Numbered from the stretch's first letter, positions 16,485-25,419 are shown. The stretch is DNA of 64,000 nt from a candidate division WOR-3 bacterium (GCA_029858255.1 JAOUFJ010000012.1:1-64000), one strand, 5' to 3'. Notes: generated from the sequence alone by a model not told the origin. Program-made: numbers and translations.

Positions 16485-17969
16485 ATGAACGGCATTAAGA
16501 GTGTATTGTCTTCGGTGAATATCTTTTGTGTTTGGGTGATTTTGCTGAGCACGGGATCATTGGTAAGGGCTCAGTGGGAAAATCCTGTAGTCGATACGAT
16601 CACCAATACCCAAATCCGAAAAGAAACAACACTGCAGTCACTGTGTGTTGACGACTCGGATTTCGTACATCTCGTCTGGAAACATCAGGTGACAGGGGGC
16701 TGGCGCATATTTTACTGCACGAACAGCCCGGCAGGGATGTGGGGCGAGGTGCAAGTGGTTGGTGATTCGATGGAAGTTGCCTTTGACCCGGCAGTGGCAT
16801 GGTCATCCGGCGTTGGGGTACCATTTGTAGTTTACGAACAGAACTCGGAGATTTACTCTGCATATCCTTCCGGCGGGGCATGGGATATAGTGCCTATTAC
16901 CATCAACGTACGGTTCGATCGTTCGCCGACGATCGCCGTCGATGCTTGGTTACCGCATGCGGCATGGATCACTGACGATTCGGTCACCGGCGATTACAAG
17001 ATCGCGTATGCTTCAAGTTACTTTGCAGGACCCTACCTGGGTTGGTTTGTTGAGACCCTGACGGGCAGCTATCTTGGCCCGTATGGCACCGGTGCTTCAC
17101 CTTTTATCGCGGTCACCCCGGAGGGCGTTGCGCACGTCGTTTACCGCGGCGGCGACTACGGTAATTACCATATACACCACGCTTGGAAGAGCGCGCCGAC
17201 CGATACCATCTGGAATTACGAGATTTTGTACAGCGGCAATGCCAATGATTTCTCTGCGGCGATGGTGATCGAAGAAGACGGTGATCTCCACCTGGCAGTG
17301 AGCGGCAATGATGGATGGGGATTTCCGGGCCGGGTGTACTATTTCTACAAGCCTTATGGTCAGGCATGGCAGCAGTATGAGCTGGCATCGCTGGCCAGCA
17401 GTGCGGCCGAACCCTCTCTCGACGTCGATGAGAACGGAAACCCGCACATTGTTTGGATGGAGACGAGTGGTAATTTCTATACTGGTAATATCTACTATTC
17501 GGGTAAAGATTCCACCGGCGCCTGGCAGGTTAGCACGGTCATCGGCGGTGATCATTTTGTTCCTTCGTTTCAGATCGATCAACAGGGATACGGACACGTT
17601 GCCTGCCACACAGGAGGTAATACGAGTATCTATGATATCTATCATGTGAAAAGCAGCAGTGTGTTGACGTGCGTCGAGGAATTCGAAGATCCGGCGGGCA
17701 AAAGTGCTTCCGGATATATACTAAGTAGTGTTCCGAATCCTGTTCGAACCCGTGCTGAAATATCCTACTGTATCACTGAACCGGGTCATGTGACGATCAA
17801 AGTCTACAATAGTATTGGAGAAGAAATCGCTGAGCTGGTGAACGAATCTCGAGCATGTGGCAACCACAGTGTTGTCTGGCATCCGGAGGACCTGAGCGCA
17901 GGCATATATTTCTTTCATCTGGTAACCGGCAGATCTGAGCAAACCGGTAAATGTGTTCTGCTTCCTTAA
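16485..17969 (+). CDS. Secreted beta-rich repeat protein with C-terminal sorting domain
   Basis: 494 residues. The signal peptide ends near LVRAQW. The body is built from beta-propeller-type blades with recurring DDSDFVHLVWK, VDENGNPHIVWME and QQGYGHVACH patterns (Asp-box/BNR-like). The C-terminal 85 residues (VPNPVRTRAEISY, VTIKVYNSIGEEI, SAGIYFFHLVTG) are a type A sorting domain for type IX-like secretion. Probably surface-exposed; no glycosidase residues could be assigned. GGGAGGA precedes the ATG. Confidence 0.83.
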   Translation: MNGIKSVLSSVNIFCVWVILLSTGSLVRAQWENPVVDTITNTQIRKETTLQSLCVDDSDFVHLVWKHQVTGGWRIFYCTNSPAGMWGEVQVVGDSMEVAFDPAVAWSSGVGVPFVVYEQNSEIYSAYPSGGAWDIVPITINVRFDRSPTIAVDAWLPHAAWITDDSVTGDYKIAYASSYFAGPYLGWFVETLTGSYLGPYGTGASPFIAVTPEGVAHVVYRGGDYGNYHIHHAWKSAPTDTIWNYEILYSGNANDFSAAMVIEEDGDLHLAVSGNDGWGFPGRVYYFYKPYGQAWQQYELASLASSAAEPSLDVDENGNPHIVWMETSGNFYTGNIYYSGKDSTGAWQVSTVIGGDHFVPSFQIDQQGYGHVACHTGGNTSIYDIYHVKSSSVLTCVEEFEDPAGKSASGYILSSVPNPVRTRAEISYCITEPGHVTIKVYNSIGEEIAELVNESRACGNHSVVWHPEDLSAGIYFFHLVTGRSEQTGKCVLLP

Positions 17970-18011
17970 TAATCAAAAGGATAAATGGTTCTTATACTAA
18001 AGGGGGTGAGA

Positions 18012-18665
18012 ATGATTGAATATCTGAATCATATTATGACGGCCTGCCTTGTTGTTGTATGTATGTTTAGTTTTTGCCGGGCAGATGACGCAAAGATTAT
18101 GGATCTGCCAAAGCCAAGAACTACAGGTGGGCGGCCACTCATGGAAGTACTGCGAGACAGAAAATCTACTCGAGAATTCAGCAAGAAGGAGATACCGCTT
18201 CAGGTGCTTTCGGACATGCTCTGGGCTGCATGGGGAGTGAACAGGCCGGAATCTGGCAAACGTACTGCGCCATCAGCCGTGAACTGGCAGGAGATCGACA
18301 TATACGTGGCATCGGCAAAAGGTCTTTATATTTATGATGCATCTGCTCATTCACTGACACAGGTGCTTTCCGAAGATATACGCGGCGTGACCGGCACCCA
18401 GGCTTTCGTGAAGGAGGCGCCGGTCAATCTCATTTTTGTAGCGGATTATTCACGCATGGGTAAGGGGCCACAGAAGGATAAGGATTTCTACTCGGCTACG
18501 GATGCCGCGTTCATAAGCCAGAATGTCTATCTGTTCTGTGCTTCTGAGGGATTGGCAACGGTCGTACGCGGTGCCTTGAACCGCGACCGGTTAGCGAAGA
18601 AAATGAAGTTATCTTCCGAGCAGAAGATAATCCTGGCGCAGAGTGTTGGCTATCCGCTTGAATAA
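18012..18665 (+). CDS. Exported nitroreductase-family protein (SagB-like)
   Basis: 217 residues from ATG 18012 (GGGGGTGAG upstream). An upstream in-frame start at 17985 is less likely. The N-terminus TACLVVVCMFSFCRADD reads as a signal peptide, unusual for this family. The domain shows the FMN-binding RKSTREFS motif, LWAAWGVNR, a Pro/Ser-rich APSAVNWQEI loop and the closing ALNRDRLAKKM...ILAQSVGYP region. These enzymes use FMN to reduce or oxidise small substrates. Here it would act outside the cytoplasm, which raises the question of how the flavin is acquired. The substrate is unknown. Confidence 0.82.
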   Translation: MIEYLNHIMTACLVVVCMFSFCRADDAKIMDLPKPRTTGGRPLMEVLRDRKSTREFSKKEIPLQVLSDMLWAAWGVNRPESGKRTAPSAVNWQEIDIYVASAKGLYIYDASAHSLTQVLSEDIRGVTGTQAFVKEAPVNLIFVADYSRMGKGPQKDKDFYSATDAAFISQNVYLFCASEGLATVVRGALNRDRLAKKMKLSSEQKIILAQSVGYPLE

Positions 18666-18692
18666 TAGAATATTCGCGGGAATGATCTTCTT

Positions 18693-19361
18693 TTGACGAA
18701 GCACTACAGGACATTTCTTTTTGACCTGGACGGAACATTGACCGATCCGCAGGTCGGAATAACGAATTCTATTCAGTACGCGTTGGCGCGTTTCGGCATC
18801 ATGGAAAGGGATAGGAAAGGTCTCATAAAGTTCATCGGTCCACCTTTGTTGGAGTCTTTCCGCAAATGGTATGGCTTCGACGATACACGGGGGAGAAAAG
18901 CAATCGCCTTTTATCGGGAATACTACGCCGAACAAGGTATCTACGAGAACACGATGTATGAAGGGATCGATGATTTGTTATCCGAACTACACTCACGAGG
19001 ATGCATGATCGCTCTAGCAACCTCAAAAGCCACCATATACGCGCAGAAGATACTCGAACACTTCGGAATAGCCCAATACTTTGACCGTGTAGAAGGGAGC
19101 AATTTTGATCTGACACGGGCGGCAAAATTCGAGATCATCGCGGATATACTTGCGGAGACATCAGCCCGTGACCGTGATGAGTATCTTATGGTCGGCGATC
19201 ACGTGGATGATATCAGAGGCGCGCGTGAAAATGGTATTGATTCGGTCGCTGCTACTTATGGTTACGGTCTGGAAAGAGACCTGGTAGAAGCCGGACCGAC
19301 ACACATCGTACATACGGTACAGGAGCTGCGTACTTTGTTGCTCAAATCTTCCCAGGGGTAG
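18693..19361 (+). CDS. HAD-family hydrolase, phosphoglycolate-phosphatase-like
   Basis: 222 residues from a TTG start (weak ribosome site). HAD motif I FLFDLDGTLTD holds the nucleophile and acid Asp; motif II is ALATSKAT; motif III is the Lys in AAKFE; motif IV is MVGDHVDDIRGA. The C1-type helical cap lies between motifs I and II. It is similar to Gph/PpaX phosphatases. The substrate cannot be fixed from sequence. It follows the nitroreductase by 27 bp. Confidence 0.88.
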   Translation: MTKHYRTFLFDLDGTLTDPQVGITNSIQYALARFGIMERDRKGLIKFIGPPLLESFRKWYGFDDTRGRKAIAFYREYYAEQGIYENTMYEGIDDLLSELHSRGCMIALATSKATIYAQKILEHFGIAQYFDRVEGSNFDLTRAAKFEIIADILAETSARDRDEYLMVGDHVDDIRGARENGIDSVAATYGYGLERDLVEAGPTHIVHTVQELRTLLLKSSQG

Positions 19362-19414
19362 GTGTTGATGCGTTTTGCGTCCGCTCAGACTCTGGCTGCA
19401 ATTAAGCGGTTTTA

Positions 19415-19543
19415 TGGGGTCAGGTCTTGACTATTGACAATAGTTGCTCAGTGCCTGTCATCCTCATCAGATTTCCTGAATATGACACCTTGGGTAAACG
19501 CCCGCTACAATCAGATTTTGTCAATAGTCAAGACCTGACCCCA
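19415..19543. repeat. Palindromic mobile-type element, copy 2
   Basis: A 129-bp element with perfect 26-bp inverted arms (19415-19440 and 19518-19543), inverted relative to copy 1 at 477-603. The interior matches the reverse complement of copy 1 in several blocks but is clearly diverged, while the arms are almost unchanged. It fills most of the gap between the HAD gene and the PaaX-like promoter at 19577. No coding content. Confidence 0.8.
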
Positions 19544-19576
19544 CAGCTGCTCCATCCGAATAGCCGGCAAATGTTC

Positions 19577-19604
19577 TTGACAACCCTCACTCTTCGGTTA
19601 TAAT
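19577..19604 (+). promoter_or_regulatory. Promoter of the PaaX-like gene
   Basis: TTGACA (19577-19582) and TATAAT (19599-19604) are both consensus, with 16 bp between. The ATG at 19610 is only 5 nt after the -10 box, so the expected transcript starts at or next to the start codon. Confidence 0.7.
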
Positions 19605-19609
19605 TATGT

Positions 19610-20473
19610 ATGTCAAAAAGAAAACGTAATAGCATAAAAGGACATAAAAAAATACAGGCCAGGTTCTCGACTGTCATTTACACCTTGTTCGGAGCATTCA
19701 TCGTCCCGCGCGGTGGACAGGTTCACGTGGCCAGTCTGATAAGACTCGTTTTTCCGCTCGGATTTTCGCCAAACGCGATAAGACTCGGTCTTTCGAGGAT
19801 GACCAGACACGGTGTGTTCGATGTCAAAAGATCTGGTCGCCGCAGTTACTATTCGTTGAATACGAAAGGCATGAAATGGATGGAGCAGGGCAGGGTGCGC
19901 GCGTTCGAGGTAAAGCGAAGGAAATGGGATGGGAAATGGCGGTTAGTCGTCTATAGTATCCCCGAAACAATGCGTGACGCGAGGGACAAGCTTCGATACA
20001 AACTACAAAGCTTGGGATTTGCCAATCTGAGTGCCTCCTTCTGGATCTCACCTTACGACTTGCACTCGGAGTTGCTCCGATACATGAAAGAAAGAAATAT
20101 ATTCGATTACGTTGAAACGTTCACTGCCGATTATACGGGCCAGCGAGGGCATAAGGAATTGACAGCTACGATCTGGAACATCGCTGAACTAACCAGGCAA
20201 TACGGGAATTTTGTCAGGAAATATGAAAAGCTTCTTTCATTTTATGAAAGACCGGCAAGAAGTGGAAAACCAATAGGCCTTGCCGAGTGTTTTGCCCGAA
20301 GGTTTTGTATGACCGCGGAATATGTTGCGCTTAGATTGGAAGACCCGATGCTCCCGTCCGAGCTTCTGCCCGAGGATTGGGTTGGAATACGCGCCGAGAG
20401 GATCTATGATGATCTCTTGAGTTTGCTCAAACCGCAAGCAGATGCATTTGTAGATTCGGTATTGAGTGAATAA
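19610..20473 (+). CDS. PaaX-family transcriptional regulator
   Basis: 287 residues. The N-terminal winged helix (about 20-95; SPNAIRLGLSRMTRHGVF is the recognition region, then RRSYYSLNTKG) is followed by the PaaX middle domain, which has a Cas2-like ferredoxin fold (KWRLVVYSIPETMRDARDKLRYKL), and the PaaX C-terminal helical domain. Known members repress phenylacetate genes by sensing the CoA thioester. No paa catabolic genes are nearby, so the effector here is unknown. It is transcribed from a leaderless-type promoter and is 10 bp from the next gene. Confidence 0.88.
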   Translation: MSKRKRNSIKGHKKIQARFSTVIYTLFGAFIVPRGGQVHVASLIRLVFPLGFSPNAIRLGLSRMTRHGVFDVKRSGRRSYYSLNTKGMKWMEQGRVRAFEVKRRKWDGKWRLVVYSIPETMRDARDKLRYKLQSLGFANLSASFWISPYDLHSELLRYMKERNIFDYVETFTADYTGQRGHKELTATIWNIAELTRQYGNFVRKYEKLLSFYERPARSGKPIGLAECFARRFCMTAEYVALRLEDPMLPSELLPEDWVGIRAERIYDDLLSLLKPQADAFVDSVLSE

Positions 20474-20483
20474 TGGAGGTGTA

Positions 20484-22220
20484 ATGAGAGTATTTTTTCT
20501 GTTCATTGTATTGCTGCACAGTGTCTCGGCAGGTGCGGGTGATGGAGCATTAAGGTTTGTTGTGCTCGGCGCTCGAACCAGTGAACCAGTGGACGGTGTT
20601 TTCAGCGATATTATCGATCAGGCATCACTGCTTAGCCCTGATTTCGTGATAAATGTGGGTAACCTCGTCGAGGCGCAAGGTGACGATACTGCATCGACCA
20701 GAGCACGTTGGGATGACGTTACGAGCATTATGAGTGTTCTTAACTGCGAATTCTATTTTGTGCCAGGTAGCAGTGACATAATCGATGAAGAAACCCGTAA
20801 GATCTATGAACAAGAAACCGGTTGTAGTAGATACTACTCATTCGACTACGGTAACTGCCATTTCATCGTTCTCGATAATTCGATCACAGGGTGGAATTCA
20901 CTGCAGGAAGCCGATCCAGAACAGTATAGTTGGTTTGTCAGTGATCTGGAAGAGAACAATGGCGCAGGGCATATATTCGTTCTCTTTCATATTCCATATT
21001 ATCTAAATGCATTGTCCAGCGGTCAGCCGAGTCCATTTGTGGAACAATGCTTGAAATACAGGGTACGCGCCGTCTTCAACGGTGGATTGGGTAGTTACAT
21101 GTATCTCAATGAGGACGGCATCGACTATATCATGGTCGGCAGCTCGGGTGCCGTCATGCAAGACAACGATGGGGGTAAGGGAAATTTCTATCATTTTCTC
21201 TACGTTACTGTCAAAGGCGATGCATACAATGTTGCCGTGATCAAACACGGGGGCGTTCGCTACCGTAATGTTTTCACCGGCAGTGATTATTACTCTGTTC
21301 AAAGGGCACAGCAGGAAGTCGTATCTTTTGCCGGCTCCATGGTCAGGGAAGGTGAGAAAAATGTTTCCAGCCGCTGCCAGATGACGGTAAGCAATACCAG
21401 TACAGATTCGGTGACAGGGTCGCTCGTGTGGGAATTTGATCCTGCGCGCTTCGTGGTTAACCCTGAAGCGATACCGCTGGCGCTCGGTCCCGAAGAATCG
21501 GAAGTATGTGAGATCGAAGTTCAGATATCGGATGGTTCCCAATTGTATCCGCTGCCAAGATGTGTCCTGGAGTATCCATACACGTTTGGCAAGGTATGTA
21601 CATTGAATAGTGTATTGAGCATCAGGCGGGTCAAAACGGTTGAGTATGTGGATTCGCCTCCTGATATCGATGGCAACTTGAATGATGCCGCCTGGCGGAA
21701 ATTGTTGCCGATAACCCATCTTGGAGATGATGGCGGCGACCTCTCTTCGACGGAAAAGACTGAGTTGTACTTGGGGTATGACGAGGATAATGTCTATGTG
21801 GCGGTGCGTTGTTCTGAGAGTGATACTAGTAACATCAGAGTGTCAGTTCAGGAACATGACGGCCCGACCTACCGCGACGACAACGTCTGGTTTTTCTTCG
21901 ATGTGAATCATGACCAAGAAACATACTACCAGTTGATCGTTAATCCCGACGGCATGACGTTTGACCGGGCGTGTAGTTTTACAGATGGAAGGGTCAATTC
22001 TGAATTGGAATGGAACGGTCCTTGGGAAATAATATCCGGCCGCGAGCAGAATGCCTGGAATCTCGAAATCAAAATACCTAAAAACGAGTTTGCTGAGTGC
22101 AGTGACGAACGATGGGGATTCAATTTCCGCAGGCTGCAGACGAGCACCGTTAGTGCCGCGTACTGGACTTTGCCGTTCGGGCATACACCCGGTAACTTTG
22201 GCGTCATCGAATTTGAATAG
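20484..22220 (+). CDS. Secreted degenerate metallophosphoesterase fused to a CBM9-like domain
   Basis: 578 residues from ATG 20484 (TGGAGGTG upstream), signal peptide FFLFIVLLHSVSAGAG. Residues about 24-260 follow the calcineurin phosphoesterase fold in order, but metal ligands are lost: GART (A30) where GD is expected, VGNL (N60) for GDL, VPGSSD (S96-S97) for GNHD and FNGGLGSY for GHxH. Only H169 in LFHIPYY remains. Residues about 380-578 form a CBM9/DOMON-like beta-sandwich (PPDIDGNLNDAAWRK, then YYQLIVNPDG). It is probably a binding protein rather than an enzyme. Its stop is directly followed by the next ATG. Confidence 0.78.
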   Translation: MRVFFLFIVLLHSVSAGAGDGALRFVVLGARTSEPVDGVFSDIIDQASLLSPDFVINVGNLVEAQGDDTASTRARWDDVTSIMSVLNCEFYFVPGSSDIIDEETRKIYEQETGCSRYYSFDYGNCHFIVLDNSITGWNSLQEADPEQYSWFVSDLEENNGAGHIFVLFHIPYYLNALSSGQPSPFVEQCLKYRVRAVFNGGLGSYMYLNEDGIDYIMVGSSGAVMQDNDGGKGNFYHFLYVTVKGDAYNVAVIKHGGVRYRNVFTGSDYYSVQRAQQEVVSFAGSMVREGEKNVSSRCQMTVSNTSTDSVTGSLVWEFDPARFVVNPEAIPLALGPEESEVCEIEVQISDGSQLYPLPRCVLEYPYTFGKVCTLNSVLSIRRVKTVEYVDSPPDIDGNLNDAAWRKLLPITHLGDDGGDLSSTEKTELYLGYDEDNVYVAVRCSESDTSNIRVSVQEHDGPTYRDDNVWFFFDVNHDQETYYQLIVNPDGMTFDRACSFTDGRVNSELEWNGPWEIISGREQNAWNLEIKIPKNEFAECSDERWGFNFRRLQTSTVSAAYWTLPFGHTPGNFGVIEFE

Positions 22221-24146
22221 ATGAAAAAGAAAATAACACGTCCTGGTTCATGGCGTTCTCCGATTACGTCCGACATCGTCGCCCGGCAGAGCGTCAGATT
22301 TGGTGAAATCGTTGTTGACGGCAAAGACATATACTGGGTTGAGAGCCGTCCTGCGGAAAACGGTCGTAGTGTCATTGTACGTTATGATTCCAGGAAAAGA
22401 ATTTCAGACGTAATCGCTGCACCGTACAGCGCGCGCAGTCGCGTCCATGAATATGGTGGCGCTGCGTTCACGGTTCATGAGGGGGCAATATTCTTCACGA
22501 ATTTTGCGGACCAGCGGGTATACCGACAAGGACCCGACCTGATTCCCGTTCCTTTGACTCCGGACATGGACAAGCGCTACGCTGACCTTCAACTAGATGC
22601 GCGACGTGGTAGAATGGTCTGCATACAAGAAGACCACACTCGGAAGGGAGAACCTATAAATGCCATTGTTGATATCGATATCAATGGTAGTGGGAAATCG
22701 CGAATTCTTGTTTCGGGTAATGATTTCTATGCGTCGCCCCGTCTCAGCCCTGACGGTTCGAGGATCGCCTGGTTGACGTGGAATCATCCGAACATGCCGT
22801 GGGATGGCACTGAACTATGGGTTGCCGAAGTTGATAACCAGGGAGCTCTGGTGAATTCCCGAAGAATAGCCGGAGGCGTTTCAGAATCGATCTTTCAGCC
22901 CGAGTGGTCTCCTGACGGAATACTTTACTTTGTTTCGGACAGGAACGGCTGGTGGAATATATACAGGTTTATTGATGGAAAGGCCGAATGCGTGACTGAA
23001 CTGGATGTAGAATTCGGCGTACCTCTGTGGAATTTCGGACTGACAACCTACGGTTTTCTCAGTGAAGATCGGATTGCCTGTACCTATAATCAAAAGGGGA
23101 TTTGTTATTTGGCGACCGTTGATCTCAGGACGAAAAAACTCAGTCAAATAGAGAGTCAATTCACCGATATCACACATCTGAAAACTACTGGTGATTGTCT
23201 TGTGTTCCAGGGAGGTTCACCGACCTCCGCGTTAACGGTTGTCAGGTACTACACAAAAAAACCGGAAGAAACAATAATCAAAGCATCAGTTGATACTCGT
23301 GTCGGCCCCGGATACATTTCAGAGCCCGAGGCCATTGAGTTCAAGACTAAGGATGATCTGAAGTCTTATGGTTTTCACTATCCACCAAAGAATCGAGATT
23401 GTGTTATTGCATCTGGCGAGTTACCGCCGTTGATTGTTGTTACACATGGCGGACCGACTTCGTGTAGTTACGCTTCACTCGATTTGAGGATTCAATTCTG
23501 GACGAGTCGGGGTTTTGCCGTGCTCGACGTGAATTATGGAGGCAGTACCGGTTTTGGCCGGCCTTTTCGTGAACGCCTGAAGGGTCGCTGGGGCATAGTC
23601 GACGTCGATGATTGCGTCAACGGTGCCAAGTACCTTGTCGACAAGAGCCTTGTCGACGGCAATCGTGTCATTATCCGCGGTGGCAGCGCTGGTGGTTATA
23701 CTACACTTTGCGCGCTGACATTCCGCGATTTTTTCAAAGCCGGCGCAAGTTACTACGGCGTGAGTGACCTCGAAGCACTGGCAAGGGACACACATAAATT
23801 CGAATCGCGTTACCTGGATAGCCTTGTCGGTCCGTATCCAGAGGCCAGCGAGACATATCGTGAACGGTCACCCTTGTATCATGCTGAGCGTTTATCCGCG
23901 CCGGTCATATTCTTTCAAGGATTGGAGGATAAGGTCGTGCCGCCTGACCAGGCGGAAAAGTTGGTGACTGCCCTGCGCGAGAAAGGCATACCGGTCGCAT
24001 ATCTGGCCTTTGAAGGAGAACAACATGGCTTTCGCAGGGCGGAGAATATCAAACGAGCCCTGGAAGCCGAACTTTATTTCTATTCGCGCATATTCGGTTT
24101 TGAATTGCGTGAGGACGTAGAACCCATAAACATTGAAAACATATAA
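22221..24146 (+). CDS. Cytoplasmic S9-family serine peptidase (DAP2/acylaminoacyl-peptidase type)
   Basis: 641 residues, no signal peptide. The N-terminal 380 residues form a WD40-like propeller with typical blades (SPDGSRIAWLTWN, SPDGILYFVSDRNG). The C-terminal alpha/beta hydrolase carries the nucleophile in RGGSAGGYTT near residue 490, Asp in GLEDKVVPP near 570 and His in EQHGFR near 601. It should remove dipeptides or acylated residues from short peptides. The ATG follows the preceding TAG with no gap. Confidence 0.92.
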   Translation: MKKKITRPGSWRSPITSDIVARQSVRFGEIVVDGKDIYWVESRPAENGRSVIVRYDSRKRISDVIAAPYSARSRVHEYGGAAFTVHEGAIFFTNFADQRVYRQGPDLIPVPLTPDMDKRYADLQLDARRGRMVCIQEDHTRKGEPINAIVDIDINGSGKSRILVSGNDFYASPRLSPDGSRIAWLTWNHPNMPWDGTELWVAEVDNQGALVNSRRIAGGVSESIFQPEWSPDGILYFVSDRNGWWNIYRFIDGKAECVTELDVEFGVPLWNFGLTTYGFLSEDRIACTYNQKGICYLATVDLRTKKLSQIESQFTDITHLKTTGDCLVFQGGSPTSALTVVRYYTKKPEETIIKASVDTRVGPGYISEPEAIEFKTKDDLKSYGFHYPPKNRDCVIASGELPPLIVVTHGGPTSCSYASLDLRIQFWTSRGFAVLDVNYGGSTGFGRPFRERLKGRWGIVDVDDCVNGAKYLVDKSLVDGNRVIIRGGSAGGYTTLCALTFRDFFKAGASYYGVSDLEALARDTHKFESRYLDSLVGPYPEASETYRERSPLYHAERLSAPVIFFQGLEDKVVPPDQAEKLVTALREKGIPVAYLAFEGEQHGFRRAENIKRALEAELYFYSRIFGFELREDVEPINIENI

Positions 24147-24171
24147 CCCTGCCGAACAAAAGTAAACAAAT

Positions 24172-24189
24172 CCAACCAGGTTGGTTTTG
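24172..24189 (+). terminator. Weak intrinsic terminator after the S9 peptidase gene
   Basis: A short hairpin (CCAAC, loop CAG, GTTGG) is followed by TTTTGT. The stem is only 5 bp, so efficiency is doubtful. Confidence 0.35.
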
Positions 24190-24271
24190 TCAACTATCAC
24201 TGCAGTCGTATTTGTTATCTCCGAAATCAATGGGCGTAGCCCAAAAGTGCATGCCTGTTCCCAGGGGTTGC

Positions 24272-24299
24272 TTGACTTTGCGGCACAAGTGATTAGAAT
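24272..24299 (+). promoter_or_regulatory. Promoter of the TAXI-TRAP binding-protein gene
   Basis: TTGACT (24272-24277) and TAGAAT (24294-24299) are separated by 16 bp. It would give a leader of about 36 nt, with the Shine-Dalgarno GAGGAGG ahead of ATG 24342. Confidence 0.6.
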
Positions 24300-24341
24300 A
24301 TTACCTGTGTATTTTGCGATGTTGATTCGAGGAGGAAATTC

Positions 24342-25352
24342 ATGAGATATTTTCGTGGCATTTTGATGTTTGCCCTCACTACGGTTATTTTTCTCAGCGG
24401 TTGTCAATCAAAAAAGACTCGATTCGTGACGATCGGTACCGGCGGCGTAACCGGATTGTACTACCCCACAGGAGGTGCGATCAGCCGGATGCTGAACAAG
24501 AAATTCAAACAGTTCAAGATCAAGGCGACGGTTGAATCGACCAGCGGGTCGGTCTTCAATATCAATGCGGTGATAAAGGGTGACATGGAATTCGGAATCG
24601 CTCAATCAGACAGACAGTATCAGGCATACAAGGGCCTTGCGGAGTGGGAAGAAGCAGGTGCTCAAAAAGAACTGAGGTCTGTATTTTCGCTTCATGCCGA
24701 ACCCATTACCCTGGTTGTCTCAGAGCAAAGCGGCATCAGAAAAATTACGGACCTCGGGGGCAAGAGGATCAACCTGGGCAATCCCGGTTCCGGGCAGCTC
24801 CAGAATTCGAAAGACGTGCTGTCGGCCGCGGGTCTTTCTGAACAGGATATACTTGCCGAGTATGTTAAGGCGGTTGAGGCACCCGGTCTTTTGCAGGATG
24901 AGCGTCTCGACGGCTTTTTCTATACGGTTGGACACCCGAACGGCAATATTAAAGAGGCAACGTCTGGCCGGATCAGAGTATATTTGGTTGACATCAAAGG
25001 TGATAATGTAGATAAGATGGTTGATGACTATCCGTACTACGCAAAGGCAATCATTCCGCACCAATTCTACGAGCGTGCCCTCAACACAGAAGATATCGAG
25101 ACGGTCGGGGTCAAGGCAACGTTCGTGACCTCGGCAAATGTCGCCGAAGACCTGGTGTATGCCCTGGCAAAAATGGTCTTTGAGAATCTCGAAGAATTCA
25201 AAGCACTACATCCGGCATATGCATCGCTTACGCCGGAGAATATGCTTCAGGGACTCACCGCACCAGTACACCATGGTGCCATGAAATACTACAGAGAGGC
25301 GGGTCTTGATGGATTTATCAACGAGAAACTAATTCCGGAGCAGGATCTTTAG
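24342..25352 (+). CDS. TAXI-family TRAP transporter solute-binding lipoprotein
   Basis: 336 residues. The lipoprotein signal FLSGC places the lipidated Cys at residue 21. The TAXI hallmark GTGGVTGLYYPTGGAI lies near residue 31, then AQSDRQYQAYKG and LGGKRINLGNPGSGQ. It captures a substrate in the periplasm for the fused permease encoded next; known TAXI substrates are mainly glutamate and 2-oxoglutarate-like acids. A terminator-like hairpin separates it from the permease gene, which would give more binding protein than permease. Confidence 0.92.
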   Translation: MRYFRGILMFALTTVIFLSGCQSKKTRFVTIGTGGVTGLYYPTGGAISRMLNKKFKQFKIKATVESTSGSVFNINAVIKGDMEFGIAQSDRQYQAYKGLAEWEEAGAQKELRSVFSLHAEPITLVVSEQSGIRKITDLGGKRINLGNPGSGQLQNSKDVLSAAGLSEQDILAEYVKAVEAPGLLQDERLDGFFYTVGHPNGNIKEATSGRIRVYLVDIKGDNVDKMVDDYPYYAKAIIPHQFYERALNTEDIETVGVKATFVTSANVAEDLVYALAKMVFENLEEFKALHPAYASLTPENMLQGLTAPVHHGAMKYYREAGLDGFINEKLIPEQDL

Positions 25353-25390
25353 TGATGTTCTACTGATATGCAGAAGCCGGTTGTTCTAAT

Positions 25391-25419
25391 AACAGGTGGG
25401 ATTTCATTGCCCACCTGTT
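25391..25419 (+). terminator. Hairpin between TRAP binding-protein and permease genes
   Basis: A perfect 10-bp stem (AACAGGTGGG with CCCACCTGTT), a 9-nt loop and a T-rich run (TTATCATTTT). A partial terminator here would tune permease expression. Confidence 0.65.
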
